Below are positions 1-10,200 of a stretch of DNA of 64,000 bases, piece by piece. Position 1 is the stretch's first letter, and every line of letters begins with the position of its first letter. The stretch is from Gallaecimonas sp. GXIMD4217 (lineage in GTDB: Bacteria; Pseudomonadota; Gammaproteobacteria; Enterobacterales; Gallaecimonadaceae), in the NCBI RefSeq assembly GCF_038087665.1, contig NZ_CP149925.1:3224870-3288869 (forward strand), given 5' to 3'. The notes under the pieces are model-generated. The model searched no databases and was not told where the DNA came from. It saw only the letters and a list, made by a program, of their open reading frames with translations. The position numbers and the translations under genes were made by a program.

Positions 1-653
1 TGCAAGCATTTGCCGGTCAACGCTTCGATTTCCGATATGAACCGCTCGTTCCCCAGTACCAGTCCCTTGTTGGCCGCCTTGCGAATATCCTCCAGCAACG
101 TCCCTTCGACATGGTGCCTGAACATTGTTCGATATGATGACTGGCGCTTCTCTGCCGTGGCGCCGAGCTGTAGATACAGCGGATGGGGCGTCAGCAGGTC
201 GCTTTGTCGCCCCAAGGCATTGCATTGATAACTCGACCAGCTGTAGTCCGCAGGGTCAGCCACCATGCCCGCGCGGACAGGGTTCAACTCAATGTAGCGG
301 TAGAGTTCCAGCAGATAACCATCGGCCTGCACCAGGCAGGACCTGAAACGACCTTCCCATAAGGTGCCCGATCGCTTGTAGCTCCGGTTGAAGTACTGGA
401 CATAGCGTCGGCCGACAGACTGCATCATGAGGGAAATTGAATTCGGGCGGGAAGGCGTGCATAGCAGGTGTACATGATTGGTCATCAACACCCAGGCATG
501 GATAGCAACACCATGTTGTGAGGCATAGTCCTTCAACCAGGTGGCATAGGCCTTCATATCGTCATCACTGGCGAAGATGGCCTGCCGGTTGTTACCACGC
601 TGAATGACATGCTCCGGCACACCGGCTACAGAAGTACGGGGCTTGCGCGGCAT
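1..653 (-). CDS. RAYT (REP-associated Y1 tyrosine transposase), partial at the left edge
   Basis: Open from an ATG at 653 to the first base of the window without a stop, giving at least 217 residues; the C-terminus lies outside. The protein starts MPRKPR, carries QRGNNRQAIF, and has the HUH-type metal/DNA-binding signature TNHVHLL near residue 60, followed by GTLWEGRFRSC and RYIELNPVRAGMV. These blocks are typical of the Y1_Tnp fold of RAYT proteins, which nick single-stranded DNA with a catalytic tyrosine and process REP-type palindromes. An in-frame GTG at 695 could extend the start, but MPRKPR is the usual N-terminus. A truncated duplicate follows at 717-902. The family is clear; activity is not known. 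Confidence 0.88.
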   Translation of the reverse strand, partial: MPRKPRTSVAGVPEHVIQRGNNRQAIFASDDDMKAYATWLKDYASQHGVAIHAWVLMTNHVHLLCTPSRPNSISLMMQSVGRRYVQYFNRSYKRSGTLWEGRFRSCLVQADGYLLELYRYIELNPVRAGMVADPADYSWSSYQCNALGRQSDLLTPHPLYLQLGATAEKRQSSYRTMFRHHVEGTLLEDIRKAANKGLVLGNERFISEIEALTGKCL

Positions 654-695
654 CACTGCCTCCAGCGCTGACAAGTGATGCCATAAATCTAGCAC

Positions 696-719
696 TTAAT
701 TGGGATCTGACCCCTTTTA
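696..719. repeat. RAYT-linked motif, intact copy
   Basis: TTAATTGGGATCTGACCCC followed by TTTTA, just upstream of the RAYT start. It is the only uninterrupted copy of the motif in the window and contains GATCTGACC, the 9-bp target of both IS elements downstream. Confidence 0.8.
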
Positions 720-902
720 TTCGTGATTGGTCATCAACACCCAGGCATGGATAGCAACACCATGTTGTGAGGCATAGTCCTTCAACCAGGTGGCATAGGC
801 CTTCATATCGTCATCACTGGCGAAGATGGCCTGCCGGTTGTTACCACGCTGAATGACATGCTCCGGCACACCGGCTACAGAAGTACGGGGCTTGCGCGGC
901 AT
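717..902 (-). pseudogene. Truncated duplicate of the RAYT transposase
   Basis: The first 61 residues of the RAYT protein, from MPRKPR to LMTNH, are repeated, then the frame changes to a single Glu codon and a stop exactly at the duplication junction near 723. The truncation removes the second half of the HUH motif and the catalytic tyrosine region, so the fragment cannot be a functional transposase. A GTG at 944 in the same frame would add 14 residues. Confidence 0.85.
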
Positions 903-944
903 CACTGCCTCCAGCGCTGACAAGTGATGCCATAAATCTAGCAC

Positions 945-961
945 TTAATTGGGATCTGACC
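945..961. repeat. RAYT-linked motif, left half, interrupted by IS copy 1
   Basis: TTAATTGGGATCTGACC abuts the left end of the first IS; the motif resumes at 2296 with GATCTGACC then CCTTTTA. GATCTGACC at 953-961 and 2296-2304 is the 9-bp target-site duplication. Confidence 0.9.
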
Positions 962-2295
962 CTGAGGGATCCCCACAAAATTAATTCCATGCCTGCTCGT
1001 AGCTTGTTGCATGTAGCAGCTCGCGGTAGCGAACGAGGGCTTTTTGCCACTGCCTTTTCGTGAATTTGAGGCCCTTGCTGACGGCTCGAAGCCCCAGGGT
1101 ATGGAAAGACAACGCGCGTTTTTTCTTCACCGTGTTGGCCTGGAAGCGGCCGTGCTGATTGCCTACCGTCATGGTGAGTCCGAGCAGCACCAACACCAGC
1201 GAGGCCAGGGTCGAGAGCAACAGCAGGATGCTGATGCGAGCAGGCTTGGTGCTTCTGCTGTTCTCGAAGCCCAATCCGAGTTGGGCAGACTTCATGTCCC
1301 GGAAGCCTTCTTCAATTTGCATGCGCTGCCTATAGATGGCGACGACCTGCTTGCTATGGTGACGGGCTTTCGGCAGGTTGGACGCCAGCAGCCAAGGCTC
1401 CTTGGCGCCTTGGGCATGCTTGATTGACTGTCCGGCCCGCTGTTTACTGCCATCCGGGTTGAGTGATTGCCGGCCTTTGCCTTTTTGCCTGTACAGGGTC
1501 AGGGTGCAGGCGAACGGCTTGTAGCGGGCCAGCAGACCATCGCATCGCTTGGGACGTTGTGAAGCCTGGCCATAGAGGTGGCTGATGCACTGCCAGGTGT
1601 CGCCTTGGTCAAGTGAGTAGAAATTGGGTTTGCGAACGCGCCCGACAAAATGCCATCCAAGCGCCTCGACCTGCCTGAACCAGGGAGACTTGAAGCCGGC
1701 ATCGGTGACGATAATGGGCTGGCAACCCGGTGGCAGCATGGCCGACAGGATGGACAGAAAACGCGCATGCACGGCGGGTTTCTCTTTGGTGCTAAGCGGA
1801 TGCACTTCCTGGTAGAGGGTGATGGGGCGACCATCCAGCGTCATGGCCGCCCGCAGCAGGAAGTGGCCTTTGACCCTATCCAGATCCGACCAATCGACGG
1901 CGATCACGGGGCGCTTGGTACAGCAGAAAAGCCGGCAGATGGCGGCATAAACAACCAGCTGTTCTCGCTGCAAGTGGGAATTTGAAAGCAGCCGATCGGC
2001 GCGCTTGATGTTGTGTTTCTCGAAGGCTTTCGACTCGATGCCGCGACCGATGCTGGTCACCGTGGCAGCGCTGCCACCGGCCAGGCTCAACACACAGTCC
2101 ATCACTGCCTTTCGGCGAGTTTTGTGCATTTTGGGTGTGACAAGCGTCACGATGTTGGTCAAGATAGTGCGTACATTCATGGCGTTTTTTGGTTAGTGAT
2201 TTTTGGCGATTGATCTGATCACCAAACGCCATGAATGTTCCCGCCATTATTGATAACCAGCTGAAATTAAAAGACTATTCGTGGGGATGCCTCAG
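962..2295 (-). mobile_element. IS4-family (IS10-group) insertion sequence, copy 1, 1334 bp
   Basis: The left end reads CTGAGGGATCCCCACAAA and the reverse complement of the right end CTGAGGCATCCCCACGAA, giving terminal inverted repeats of about 16 of 18 bases; the CTGAG-GATCCCC pattern is that of IS10-like ends. Exact 9-bp target duplications (GATCTGACC) flank the element. One intact transposase gene fills it. It is 99.5% identical to copy 2 (6 differences seen). Confidence 0.95.
981..2180 (-). CDS. IS10-group transposase, copy 1
   Basis: A full-length 399-residue DDE transposase of the IS4 family, the usual length for IS10-type enzymes. The catalytic blocks are visible: VIAVDWSDLD (first Asp, near residue 96), PIIVTDAGFKSPW (second Asp, near 160) and the signature YRQRMQIEEGFRDMKS carrying the catalytic Glu near 292. 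It catalyses cut-and-paste movement through hairpin intermediates in this family. The reading frame is intact and the two end repeats are present, so the element looks mobile. The encoded protein is identical to that of copy 2. Confidence 0.95.
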   Translation of the reverse strand: MNVRTILTNIVTLVTPKMHKTRRKAVMDCVLSLAGGSAATVTSIGRGIESKAFEKHNIKRADRLLSNSHLQREQLVVYAAICRLFCCTKRPVIAVDWSDLDRVKGHFLLRAAMTLDGRPITLYQEVHPLSTKEKPAVHARFLSILSAMLPPGCQPIIVTDAGFKSPWFRQVEALGWHFVGRVRKPNFYSLDQGDTWQCISHLYGQASQRPKRCDGLLARYKPFACTLTLYRQKGKGRQSLNPDGSKQRAGQSIKHAQGAKEPWLLASNLPKARHHSKQVVAIYRQRMQIEEGFRDMKSAQLGLGFENSRSTKPARISILLLLSTLASLVLVLLGLTMTVGNQHGRFQANTVKKKRALSFHTLGLRAVSKGLKFTKRQWQKALVRYRELLHATSYEQAWN

Positions 2296-2341
2296 GATCT
2301 GACCCCTTTTAATTTACTTAATTCTTAATTGGGATCTGACC
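2296..2341. repeat. 46-bp spacer between the two IS copies: motif half + motif half
   Basis: It starts with GATCTGACCCCTTTTA, the right half of the interrupted second motif, continues through AT-rich sequence, and ends TTAATTGGGATCTGACC, the left half of a third motif. The 9 bases at 2333-2341 are the left target duplication of the second IS. No gene fits here. Confidence 0.88.
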
Positions 2342-3675
2342 CTGAGGGATCCCCACAAAATTAATTCCATGCCTGCTCGTAGCTTGTTGCATGTAGCAGC
2401 TCGCGGTAGCGAACGAGGGCTTTTTGCCACTGCCTTTTCGTGAATTTGAGGCCCTTGCTGACGGCTCGAAGTCCCAGGGTATGGAAAGACAACGCGCGTT
2501 TTTTCTTCACCGTGTTGGCCTGGAAGCGGCCGTGCTGATTGCCTACCGTCATGGTGAGTCCGAGCAGCACCAACACCAGCGAGGCCAGGGTCGAGAGCAA
2601 CAGCAGGATGCTGATGCGAGCAGGCTTGGTGCTTCTGCTGTTCTCGAAGCCCAATCCGAGTTGGGCAGACTTCATGTCCCGGAAGCCTTCTTCAATTTGC
2701 ATGCGCTGCCTATAGATGGCGACGACCTGCTTGCTATGGTGACGGGCTTTCGGCAGGTTGGACGCCAGCAGCCAAGGCTCCTTGGCGCCTTGGGCATGCT
2801 TGATTGACTGTCCGGCCCGCTGTTTACTGCCATCCGGGTTGAGTGATTGCCGGCCTTTGCCTTTTTGCCTGTACAGGGTCAGGGTGCAGGCGAACGGCTT
2901 GTAGCGGGCCAGCAGACCATCGCATCGCTTGGGACGTTGTGAAGCCTGGCCATAGAGGTGGCTGATGCACTGCCAGGTGTCGCCTTGGTCAAGTGAGTAG
3001 AAATTGGGTTTGCGAACGCGCCCGACAAAATGCCATCCAAGCGCCTCGACCTGCCTGAACCAGGGAGACTTGAAGCCGGCATCGGTGACGATAATGGGCT
3101 GGCAACCCGGTGGCAGCATGGCCGACAGGATGGACAGAAAACGCGCATGCACGGCGGGTTTCTCTTTGGTGCTAAGCGGATGCACTTCCTGGTAGAGGGT
3201 GATGGGGCGACCATCCAGCGTCATGGCCGCCCGCAGCAGGAAGTGGCCTTTGACCCTATCCAGATCCGACCAATCGACGGCGATCACGGGGCGCTTGGTA
3301 CAGCAGAAAAGCCGGCAGATGGCGGCATAGACAACCAGCTGTTCTCGCTGCAAGTGGGAATTTGAAAGCAGCCGATCGGCGCGCTTGATGTTGTGTTTTT
3401 CGAAGGCTTTTGACTCGATGCCGCGACCGATGCTGGTCACCGTGGCAGCGCTGCCACCGGCCAGGCTCAACACACAGTCCATCACGGCCTTTCGGCGAGT
3501 TTTGTGCATTTTGGGTGTGACAAGCGTCACGATGTTGGTCAAGATAGTGCGTACATTCATGGCGTTTTTTGGTTAGTGATTTTTGGCGATTGATCTGATC
3601 ACCAAACGCCATGAATGTTCCCGCCATTATTGATAACCAGCTGAAATTAAAAGACTATTTGTGGGGATGCCTCAG
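2342..3675 (-). mobile_element. IS4-family (IS10-group) insertion sequence, copy 2, 1334 bp
   Basis: Same length, orientation and ends as copy 1 (right end reverse complement CTGAGGCATCCCCACAAA). It is again flanked by GATCTGACC at 2333-2341 and 3676-3684. Only six base differences from copy 1 are seen, five of them silent in the transposase gene and one near the right end. Confidence 0.95.
2361..3560 (-). CDS. IS10-group transposase, copy 2
   Basis: A 399-residue DDE transposase identical in amino-acid sequence to copy 1, with the same DWSD, TDAGF and YRQRMQIEEGFRDMK blocks. The five nucleotide differences inside the gene are all silent. Its 5' side faces the immunity/toxin locus; the gene is transcribed away from it. 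Confidence 0.95.
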   Translation of the reverse strand: MNVRTILTNIVTLVTPKMHKTRRKAVMDCVLSLAGGSAATVTSIGRGIESKAFEKHNIKRADRLLSNSHLQREQLVVYAAICRLFCCTKRPVIAVDWSDLDRVKGHFLLRAAMTLDGRPITLYQEVHPLSTKEKPAVHARFLSILSAMLPPGCQPIIVTDAGFKSPWFRQVEALGWHFVGRVRKPNFYSLDQGDTWQCISHLYGQASQRPKRCDGLLARYKPFACTLTLYRQKGKGRQSLNPDGSKQRAGQSIKHAQGAKEPWLLASNLPKARHHSKQVVAIYRQRMQIEEGFRDMKSAQLGLGFENSRSTKPARISILLLLSTLASLVLVLLGLTMTVGNQHGRFQANTVKKKRALSFHTLGLRAVSKGLKFTKRQWQKALVRYRELLHATSYEQAWN

Positions 3676-3691
3676 GATCTGACCCCTTTTA
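3676..3691. repeat. RAYT-linked motif, right half after IS copy 2
   Basis: GATCTGACCCCTTTTA follows the right end of the second IS; its first nine bases (3676-3684) duplicate 2333-2341. The stop codon of the immunity gene lies only ten bases further on. Confidence 0.88.
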
Positions 3692-3701
3692 TTACTTACT
3701 T

Positions 3702-4256
3702 TTATTTATTCTTCAATTTGGATAGTAAGCTGCTGGCATAGCTTTCAAATGTATCAATTACAACCACCGCTTCCGCTACAACACCTGATTTTTTATCGTA
3801 AATTACGAATCTAACATTTTTATTCTCAGGGATGGCCAGCATTAGAAAACCATCGAGCAAATAATTCCCAGTTCGAACAACGCAGTTATCAAGCCTATCG
3901 TCTTTCAAAAAGTCATCATAAAAGCCAAGGTAATAATCATTAACATCATCCAGCTTCAATTCTGAAGCGCTTTCAACGTCTAGCTCTGAAGGGTCAACTT
4001 CTTCTTCGAAGCACTTTCTGTACGCATTAATCAAAATGGAAGCAGGGCAATCGAACAGATTTTTCGAGTCAAACTGTTCAACATGAAAATACTCCGCCAC
4101 ATTGCTTAATGCTGCCTCTAATCCGTATGGTGATTCAGAGTACCCAAATTTCTTACCTGCTATATGTAAAAACAAATATCCTTCCAGTGTCGAATTATCA
4201 ATAACTTCTGCAGACAATGCAAAATTACTTTTATCGCCCAAAATAAGTTCCTGCAT
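3702..4256 (-). CDS. Probable immunity protein (Imm42-like) for the Rhs toxin
   Basis: A 184-residue, acidic, soluble protein without signal peptide. Its start codon overlaps the stop of the Rhs gene in a TAATG arrangement, the standard coupling of a polymorphic toxin with its immunity protein. The opening LILGDKSNFALSAEV followed by a region ending in KKFGYSESPYGLEAAL resembles Imm42-type immunity proteins, which is a recollection of the family pattern rather than a search result. It should bind and block the toxin in the cytoplasm of producer and kin. The gene is clearly richer in A+T than most of the window, as is the toxin end beside it, suggesting both were acquired together. Its 3' end is 26 bases from an IS element. 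Confidence 0.68.
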   Translation of the reverse strand: MQELILGDKSNFALSAEVIDNSTLEGYLFLHIAGKKFGYSESPYGLEAALSNVAEYFHVEQFDSKNLFDCPASILINAYRKCFEEEVDPSELDVESASELKLDDVNDYYLGFYDDFLKDDRLDNCVVRTGNYLLDGFLMLAIPENKNVRFVIYDKKSGVVAEAVVVIDTFESYASSLLSKLKNK

Positions 4257-7200
4257 TACTGTTTCTTCCCGTTAGGTTTGAATCCAAAGGCTCTCTTTAC
4301 TGCTGCGGGTATCTCATTAAAATCCAGCGGAGAATTTAAGTCTCCCGTGCCCCCGCTCCAATGAGCATTTCCATTGTGGTCAGTAAAGTATCTATAAATT
4401 GACTTCCCGTCTGAAGATTTAGCATACCAGTGCCCCGTCTTTTCAGACTTGACACTCAAATTAGCAAGTGCGTACTCTGAATCGTCAGGTTCTAATCCTT
4501 TCGGCAAGTTTCCATTGGAACCTCCGCCTCCCTTTGTGTGCTTTGGATTTTTAATAAACCTTGGTTTTTTCTCACCAAAAACAAGGCCATTTATAGAGCA
4601 AACCTTTTGAATATTGTGACTCAAAACCTGATTTATCCCGACAAAGTAAGTATGCTTTCTGTCTACGGTTAAATTATAAACCTTCTCAAGCTGCTCAAAC
4701 TGTCTGGTTGACTTCAACTCCTTTGTGTCACCATCAAATCCATAAAGCATTGAAATCTTGGTTAGATATTGCGCATCAACCCAAGCATTTTCTTGATTAG
4801 TTACGAAAAACGGATGACCAGCAGTTGAAACAACTTTCTCCCCATTAGAGAAGTTAAGCTCCACTAAATTCTTCTCTCCTTCACCGACTATGATGTGAAT
4901 AATTTCTTCCAAAGACTTTTCGCCGGTTTCCTCGTCAAAGGCCCAGACCTTATCGCCGATCTTGATGTCCTCGATCGGCACCAGCCCGAACTCGGTCGAC
5001 ACCAATGTATCGCCGGTGAAACTGTTGGCACCACAAACCTTCCTGAACTTCTTGGACAGGAGGCGCAGCAGCTTGAACGAGGCCGCACCGCCCATGGCCG
5101 CCACACCCAGCATCATGGGGTTGGGCGTGGCGACGCCGCCATCTCCTCCGAATCCCATATCCAGAACGCTAAGGCCGACATTCACTTGCTGGCTCGCCAG
5201 CTCGGAACGGATATTGTTCACGACACCGAATTCGACCAGGCCGAACATGCCGGATGGGTCGGTATGGTTTACCGGATCCGCATTCCCATACAGGTACTTA
5301 TGCAGGGTAATGGGATCATGGTTATTCCCCATCCACGTATCCTGCTGGGTAAAGCGCCCTGACGCCTGGTCGTAGTAGCGGGCGCGCAGGTAGTACTGCT
5401 CCAGACCGGCATCGTACTGCTCGCCGGCGAAACGGTAGCTGTTGTCGGTATCACCGGTGCTGGCCAGCAGGTTGCCGAAGGCGTCGTAATGGTAGCTGTC
5501 GGTGACGGCACTGCCCTCATCCGCCAGGGCGCGGGTGGAGCCGTGGCCGTCGTAGAGGTAGTAGGAGGTCGCCCCTGAGCGCTGTTGCGCCAGCAGGTCG
5601 TCGCCGTAGGTGTAGCTGACCTCGGTGGTGCCGTTGCTCACTTCCGCCAGTACCTGGGCGTAGTCCCGGTTGCTGTCCACCACGAACCGGGTGGCAACGC
5701 CATCAACCGTCTGGCTGGTGCGGATGCCGTCCGGGTTGTAGCCGTAGTCGATGTGGCTGCCGGTGCCGCCCTGCAGCCGCTCGACCGAGACCAGCTTGTT
5801 CTTGGCGTTGTAGCCGTAGCGGGTGACGTCGGCATCGAGGGTCTCTGTCAGGGTGTTGCCGTTGTCGTCGTAGCTGTAGCTCACCCCGCCCTGCTGGGTC
5901 AGGCGGTCGTTGTCGTCGTAGCTGTAGCTGGTATGCACGCCGTCGACGATGCTGTAGACGCGGTTGCCCACCTTGTCGTAGCGGTACTCGGCCTGGTAAT
6001 TGCCTGCCTGGGGATCGGTGACGGTTTCCCCGGTCAGGCGATAGAGGTCGTCGTAGCCGTAGGCGACGCTGCGGCCGTTGTGGAGCTCCTGCACGCCGCT
6101 GCGGCGGCCGGTGGCATGGAGTGCGTAACGGTAATCCGCCAGCACGTTGCCCTGGCCGTCCTCGCTTACCTGGCGGACCAGGCGGTTGAGATCGTCGTAC
6201 TGGTAGCGGGTGAGCTGGCCGTTGGCCTGGCGCAGGCTGGTGCGGTTGCCCACCTCGTCGTAGCCGTATTCGCTGACGCCCTCGTCCGGCGCCACCACCT
6301 TGACCAGGCGGTTGAGCTCGTCGAACTCATAGTGGGTGGTGGAGCTGATGTCGCCCTGCTCCAGCACCAGTTCGGTCCTGTTGCCGTTGTCGTCGTAGCG
6401 GTAGCGCAGCACGGCGCCGCCGGGCTGGCGCTCCTCCACCAGGCGGTTGCGGTTGTCGTAGCGGTAGTAGGTGGTGCCCTGGCCGTTGCCGGCACTGAGG
6501 CGGTTGCCCAGGGCGTCGTAGCTCATGGTTTCCACTTCGCCGTCCTGGTACTGAATGCGGACGACGTTGTTGTTGCTGTCGTAGCGGTAGTGGCTCTGTT
6601 GGCCGTTGAAGTCGGTATGGACGACGACGTTACCCAGCTCGTCGTACTCGAAGTACTCGCTCTGGCCCAGGGGCAGGGTGCGGCTCAGTACCCTGCCCTG
6701 GCTGTCGTAGCTCCAGCTGGTGGTACGGCCCTCGGCGTCGGTCTGGGTCAGCTTGTTGCCGGCCTCGTCGTAGCCGTACGAGGTGGTGAGGGTGCTGCCG
6801 TCGATGAACTGGCGTACCTCCACCAGCCTGCCGAGCTTGTCGTAGCCGTACTCGGTGCGGCGCTGGGCCTGGTCGATGCCGGCCACCCGCCTTTGTACCT
6901 TGTCGAACTCCTGCTTGGTCACAGAGCCGTCGTGGTAGATGGTCTCCACCTTCTGGCCCAGCTTGTTGTAGACGTAGCTGGTGGTATTGCCCCTGGCGTC
7001 GGTCTCGCTGACCAGGTTGCCGTTGGCGTCGTATGCGAAGCTGTGGCGCCGGTTCCGGGCATCGATGACGGCGGTGCGGCGACCGGCCTCGTCGTACTCG
7101 TAGCGGGTGGTGTTTTGGTTGGCGTCGGTTTCTGCCACCACGCGCCCGGCCTCGTCATAGGTGACGGTGGTGAAGCTGTCGCCCGGGAAGTCGGTACGCA

Positions 7201-10200
7201 CCAGGCGGTTCAGCTTGTCGTAGGTGTAGCTGGTGGTGCGCTCCAGGCGATCCGTCTCGGTCTTGAGATTGCCCTCGGGATCATAGGTCCTGGTGGCCCT
7301 GGTGCCGTCCGGGTAACGGGTTTCCAGCACGCGGCCGTAGGGGTCGTAGACCATCTCGGTGCGGCGCTCGAGGGCGTCTATGGTGGCCACCTCGTTGCCG
7401 GCCTCGTCGTACTCGGAACGGGTGCGGGTGCCGTCCGGGTAACGGGTTTCGATCAGCCTGTTGTTGGCGTCATAGACATAGCGGGTGGTCTCCTCGACCG
7501 GCACTCCCTGGTGGGTACGGGTGCGGGTCTCGCTGAGCAGGTTGCCGTTTTCGTCATAGCTGAAGCGGCTGACGTTGCCCTCGGCATCCATCTCGGTCAG
7601 CTTGTTGCCGTCCTCGTCATAGGTGTAGCTGGTGGTATTGCCCGCCATGTCCACCGTGGACGACACCAACCCCTTGGCGTTGATGTTGTTGCCGGCCAGG
7701 TTGCCGTTGGGATCCTTGACGGTCAGCAGGTTGCCGACGCTGTCGTAGCTGTTGATGTAGCGATTGCCCAGGGCATCTTCGATGGTGAGCTCCTGGCCGC
7801 GACTGTTATAGGTGTAGGTGGTGGTGTTGCCCAGGGCATCGGTCTGGGTGAGCTGGTTGTTGCGCTCGTCGAAGGTGGCCTCGGTGACATTGCCCAGGGG
7901 ATCGGTCTGGCTGAGCTGGTTGCCGCGGTCGTCGTAGCTGTAGCTCCACACGTGGCCTTCGGCATCCTGCTTGCTGACGATGTCGCCGCGGTCGTTGTAG
8001 TAGTACAGGGTCACGTTCTGGTTGCGGTCCGTGACCACGGACTGGCGGCCCTCCAGATCATGGTTGAACTCGGTGCGGTTGCCCTCGTTGTCCTCCTGGG
8101 CCACCAGGCGGCCGTCCTCGTAGATGTTGCGGACGATGGGCCTGTTCAGCGGATCCCTGATGGTGACCAGGCCGTGATTGCGGTTGTACTCGTAGCTGGT
8201 GGTGGCGTCCGTGGCGTCGCTGCTGGCCACCAGATCGCCCTTGTCGTCATAGCCGTACTCCAGCACGTTGCCGTTGGGGTCGCTGATGCTGGTGATGCGG
8301 CCGTCGCTGTTGCGGTGGAAGCGGATGGCCTTGCCGCTGGAGTGGACAATGCCGTCGTTGCTGTAGGTCAGGGTGTTGCCGTTGGGATCCACCACCTTGT
8401 CGATGCCGAAGTCCTGATCCAGGTAGTAGACGTAACCGGCCTTGGTGGTGAGCTTGTACTGATCCGGATCCAGCGGCTCGGAGAAATAAGTGGTCTCCAC
8501 CAGGTTGCCGTTGACCAGGCGGGTATGGCTGTTGCCCAGCATCTCCAGCTCGGACTGGGTGTCGCCCATGGCCTCGAACTGCAGGTCCACCTCGATGATG
8601 GGCAGGTAGGTGTTGCAGGTCGGGTAGGCCTTGGCCTTGAAGCGCTCCACGTCGCCGTCCGGCAGGGTTACGGTGACGATGGGATCGCCATTGGGCTCGA
8701 CACAGTAATCGACGATGTGGTTGAAGATACCGCGGCGATACTCGTTGATGGACCACCACTTGCCCGGGGCCCGGCTTTCCTCCACCTTGACGTCCTGGTA
8801 GCCGATGCTCCAGCCGTAGCCGAAATCCAGCTGCTCGGCGCGGCGGCGGCTGTCGTAGGTACGGGTGACCCGGACCGGGATGCCCACCACGGGAATGTTG
8901 AGATCTTCCAGGGTGATGGTGAAGTTGCCGACCTTGAGATCGCCTTCCACGAACAGGGTCAGGCTGTCGGCGGCGGTGGCGCCGTTGAGGTCGGTGGCCT
9001 GCAGCACCAGATCGTATTGGCCGTTGATGAGCTGGCTGGTATCCACCTGGCCCAGCAGGCCTTGCACCGGCTCGCTGCCGGAGGCCAGCACCTGCCAGGC
9101 GTTCTTGCCCTTGGGCGACAGGTAAAGGTTGTACTCGACCAGGTTGTCGTCCTGGACGCGGCCGGTGACCTCGGTGGGCGTCCAGTGGCTGCTGTGCTCC
9201 TCGGGCGACAGCAGGGCCACCTGGGGCGGGGTGCTGTCGCTGTCGTCACGGACCGTGAAGTAGATGACCTCGTCGACCGACTCCAGCTCGTCGCTGGCGC
9301 TGGCGATCAGGTCGTGGCGGCCGATGCCTTCGGCGATGACGGTGGCCTGGCCGTAGGGATCCAGGGCAATGTCGGCGCCGTCCAGGGTCAGGCGCTTGCT
9401 GATGTCGCCGATACCGCCGCTGGTGCTGACGGTGATGTGGATGGCCTCGCCCTCGTCGGCAAAGGTCTCGCTGATGCTGATCTGGACGTCCAGTGCCTGG
9501 GGCTGGTCCGCTACATAGACGGAATAGCTCTGCTGGGCACGGCCCTGGCCGTCGCTGACGAAGACCTGCACCTCGTGGTTGCCGGCCTGGGCCAGGCTTG
9601 GTGTCCAGCTGATCAGGCCATTGGGATCGATATCCATGCCTTGGGGCGCCTTGGCCAGGCCGTAGCTGAGGGCGTCGCCATCGGGGTCTGTGGCGCTGAG
9701 CTGGTAGCGGTACTGATGCTCGGCGACCGCCTCCAGGCCCGGCTGACTGTGGATGGACGGCAGGCGGTTGGCGCCGGTACCGTCGATGACGGTCAGCACA
9801 AAGCTCTGGCTGACCAGGGCCTGGCCGTCACTGACCTGCAGGGTAATGTCGTGCTCGCCCAGCTGTTCGGCGCCGGCCGTCCAGCTCAGCAGGCCACCGG
9901 CGCTGAACTGGGCGCCTTGTGGCCCCCGGACCAGGCTGTAGCTCAGCTCGTCGCCGTCCCTGTCGGTGGCCACCAGCTGGTAGCGGTATTCTTCACCGAC
10001 CAGGGCCGGGGAGGGCGCGGCGGAGAGGATCTGCGGCGCCTGGTTGTCGCCTGCCGCCTGGTTCACGGCAATGCCAAAGCGCTGGATCGCGGCGGCGCCA
10101 CGGGCGTCGACGACCTTGAGCACCACTTCGAAGATCTGGCCGGCCTGGCGCGCCGACGGCGTCCAGCTGACCAGGCCCTGCTCGCTCATGGCCAGGCCGT

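Larger units (their letters stand above)
475..961. repeat. 249-bp tandem duplication of the RAYT 5' end
   Basis: Bases 475-712 are repeated at 724-961 with an offset of 249. The unit begins inside the TNHVH codons of the transposase and runs through its start codon to the upstream GGATCTGACC motif. The second unit is cut at its far end by the first IS10-group element. The copies look identical by eye, so the duplication should be recent. Confidence 0.9.

Noticed and set aside
3676-3701. A composite transposon carrying the toxin-immunity genes
   Set aside because: Both IS copies lie on the same side of the toxin locus, and no IS end is found beyond 3675, so the toxin genes are not bracketed.
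5900-8900. Regularly spaced repeats resembling an array
   Set aside because: The periodicity is that of degenerate YD repeats in a coding frame (about 60-66 bases), with no conserved direct repeat plus unique spacer pattern, so it is not a CRISPR array.
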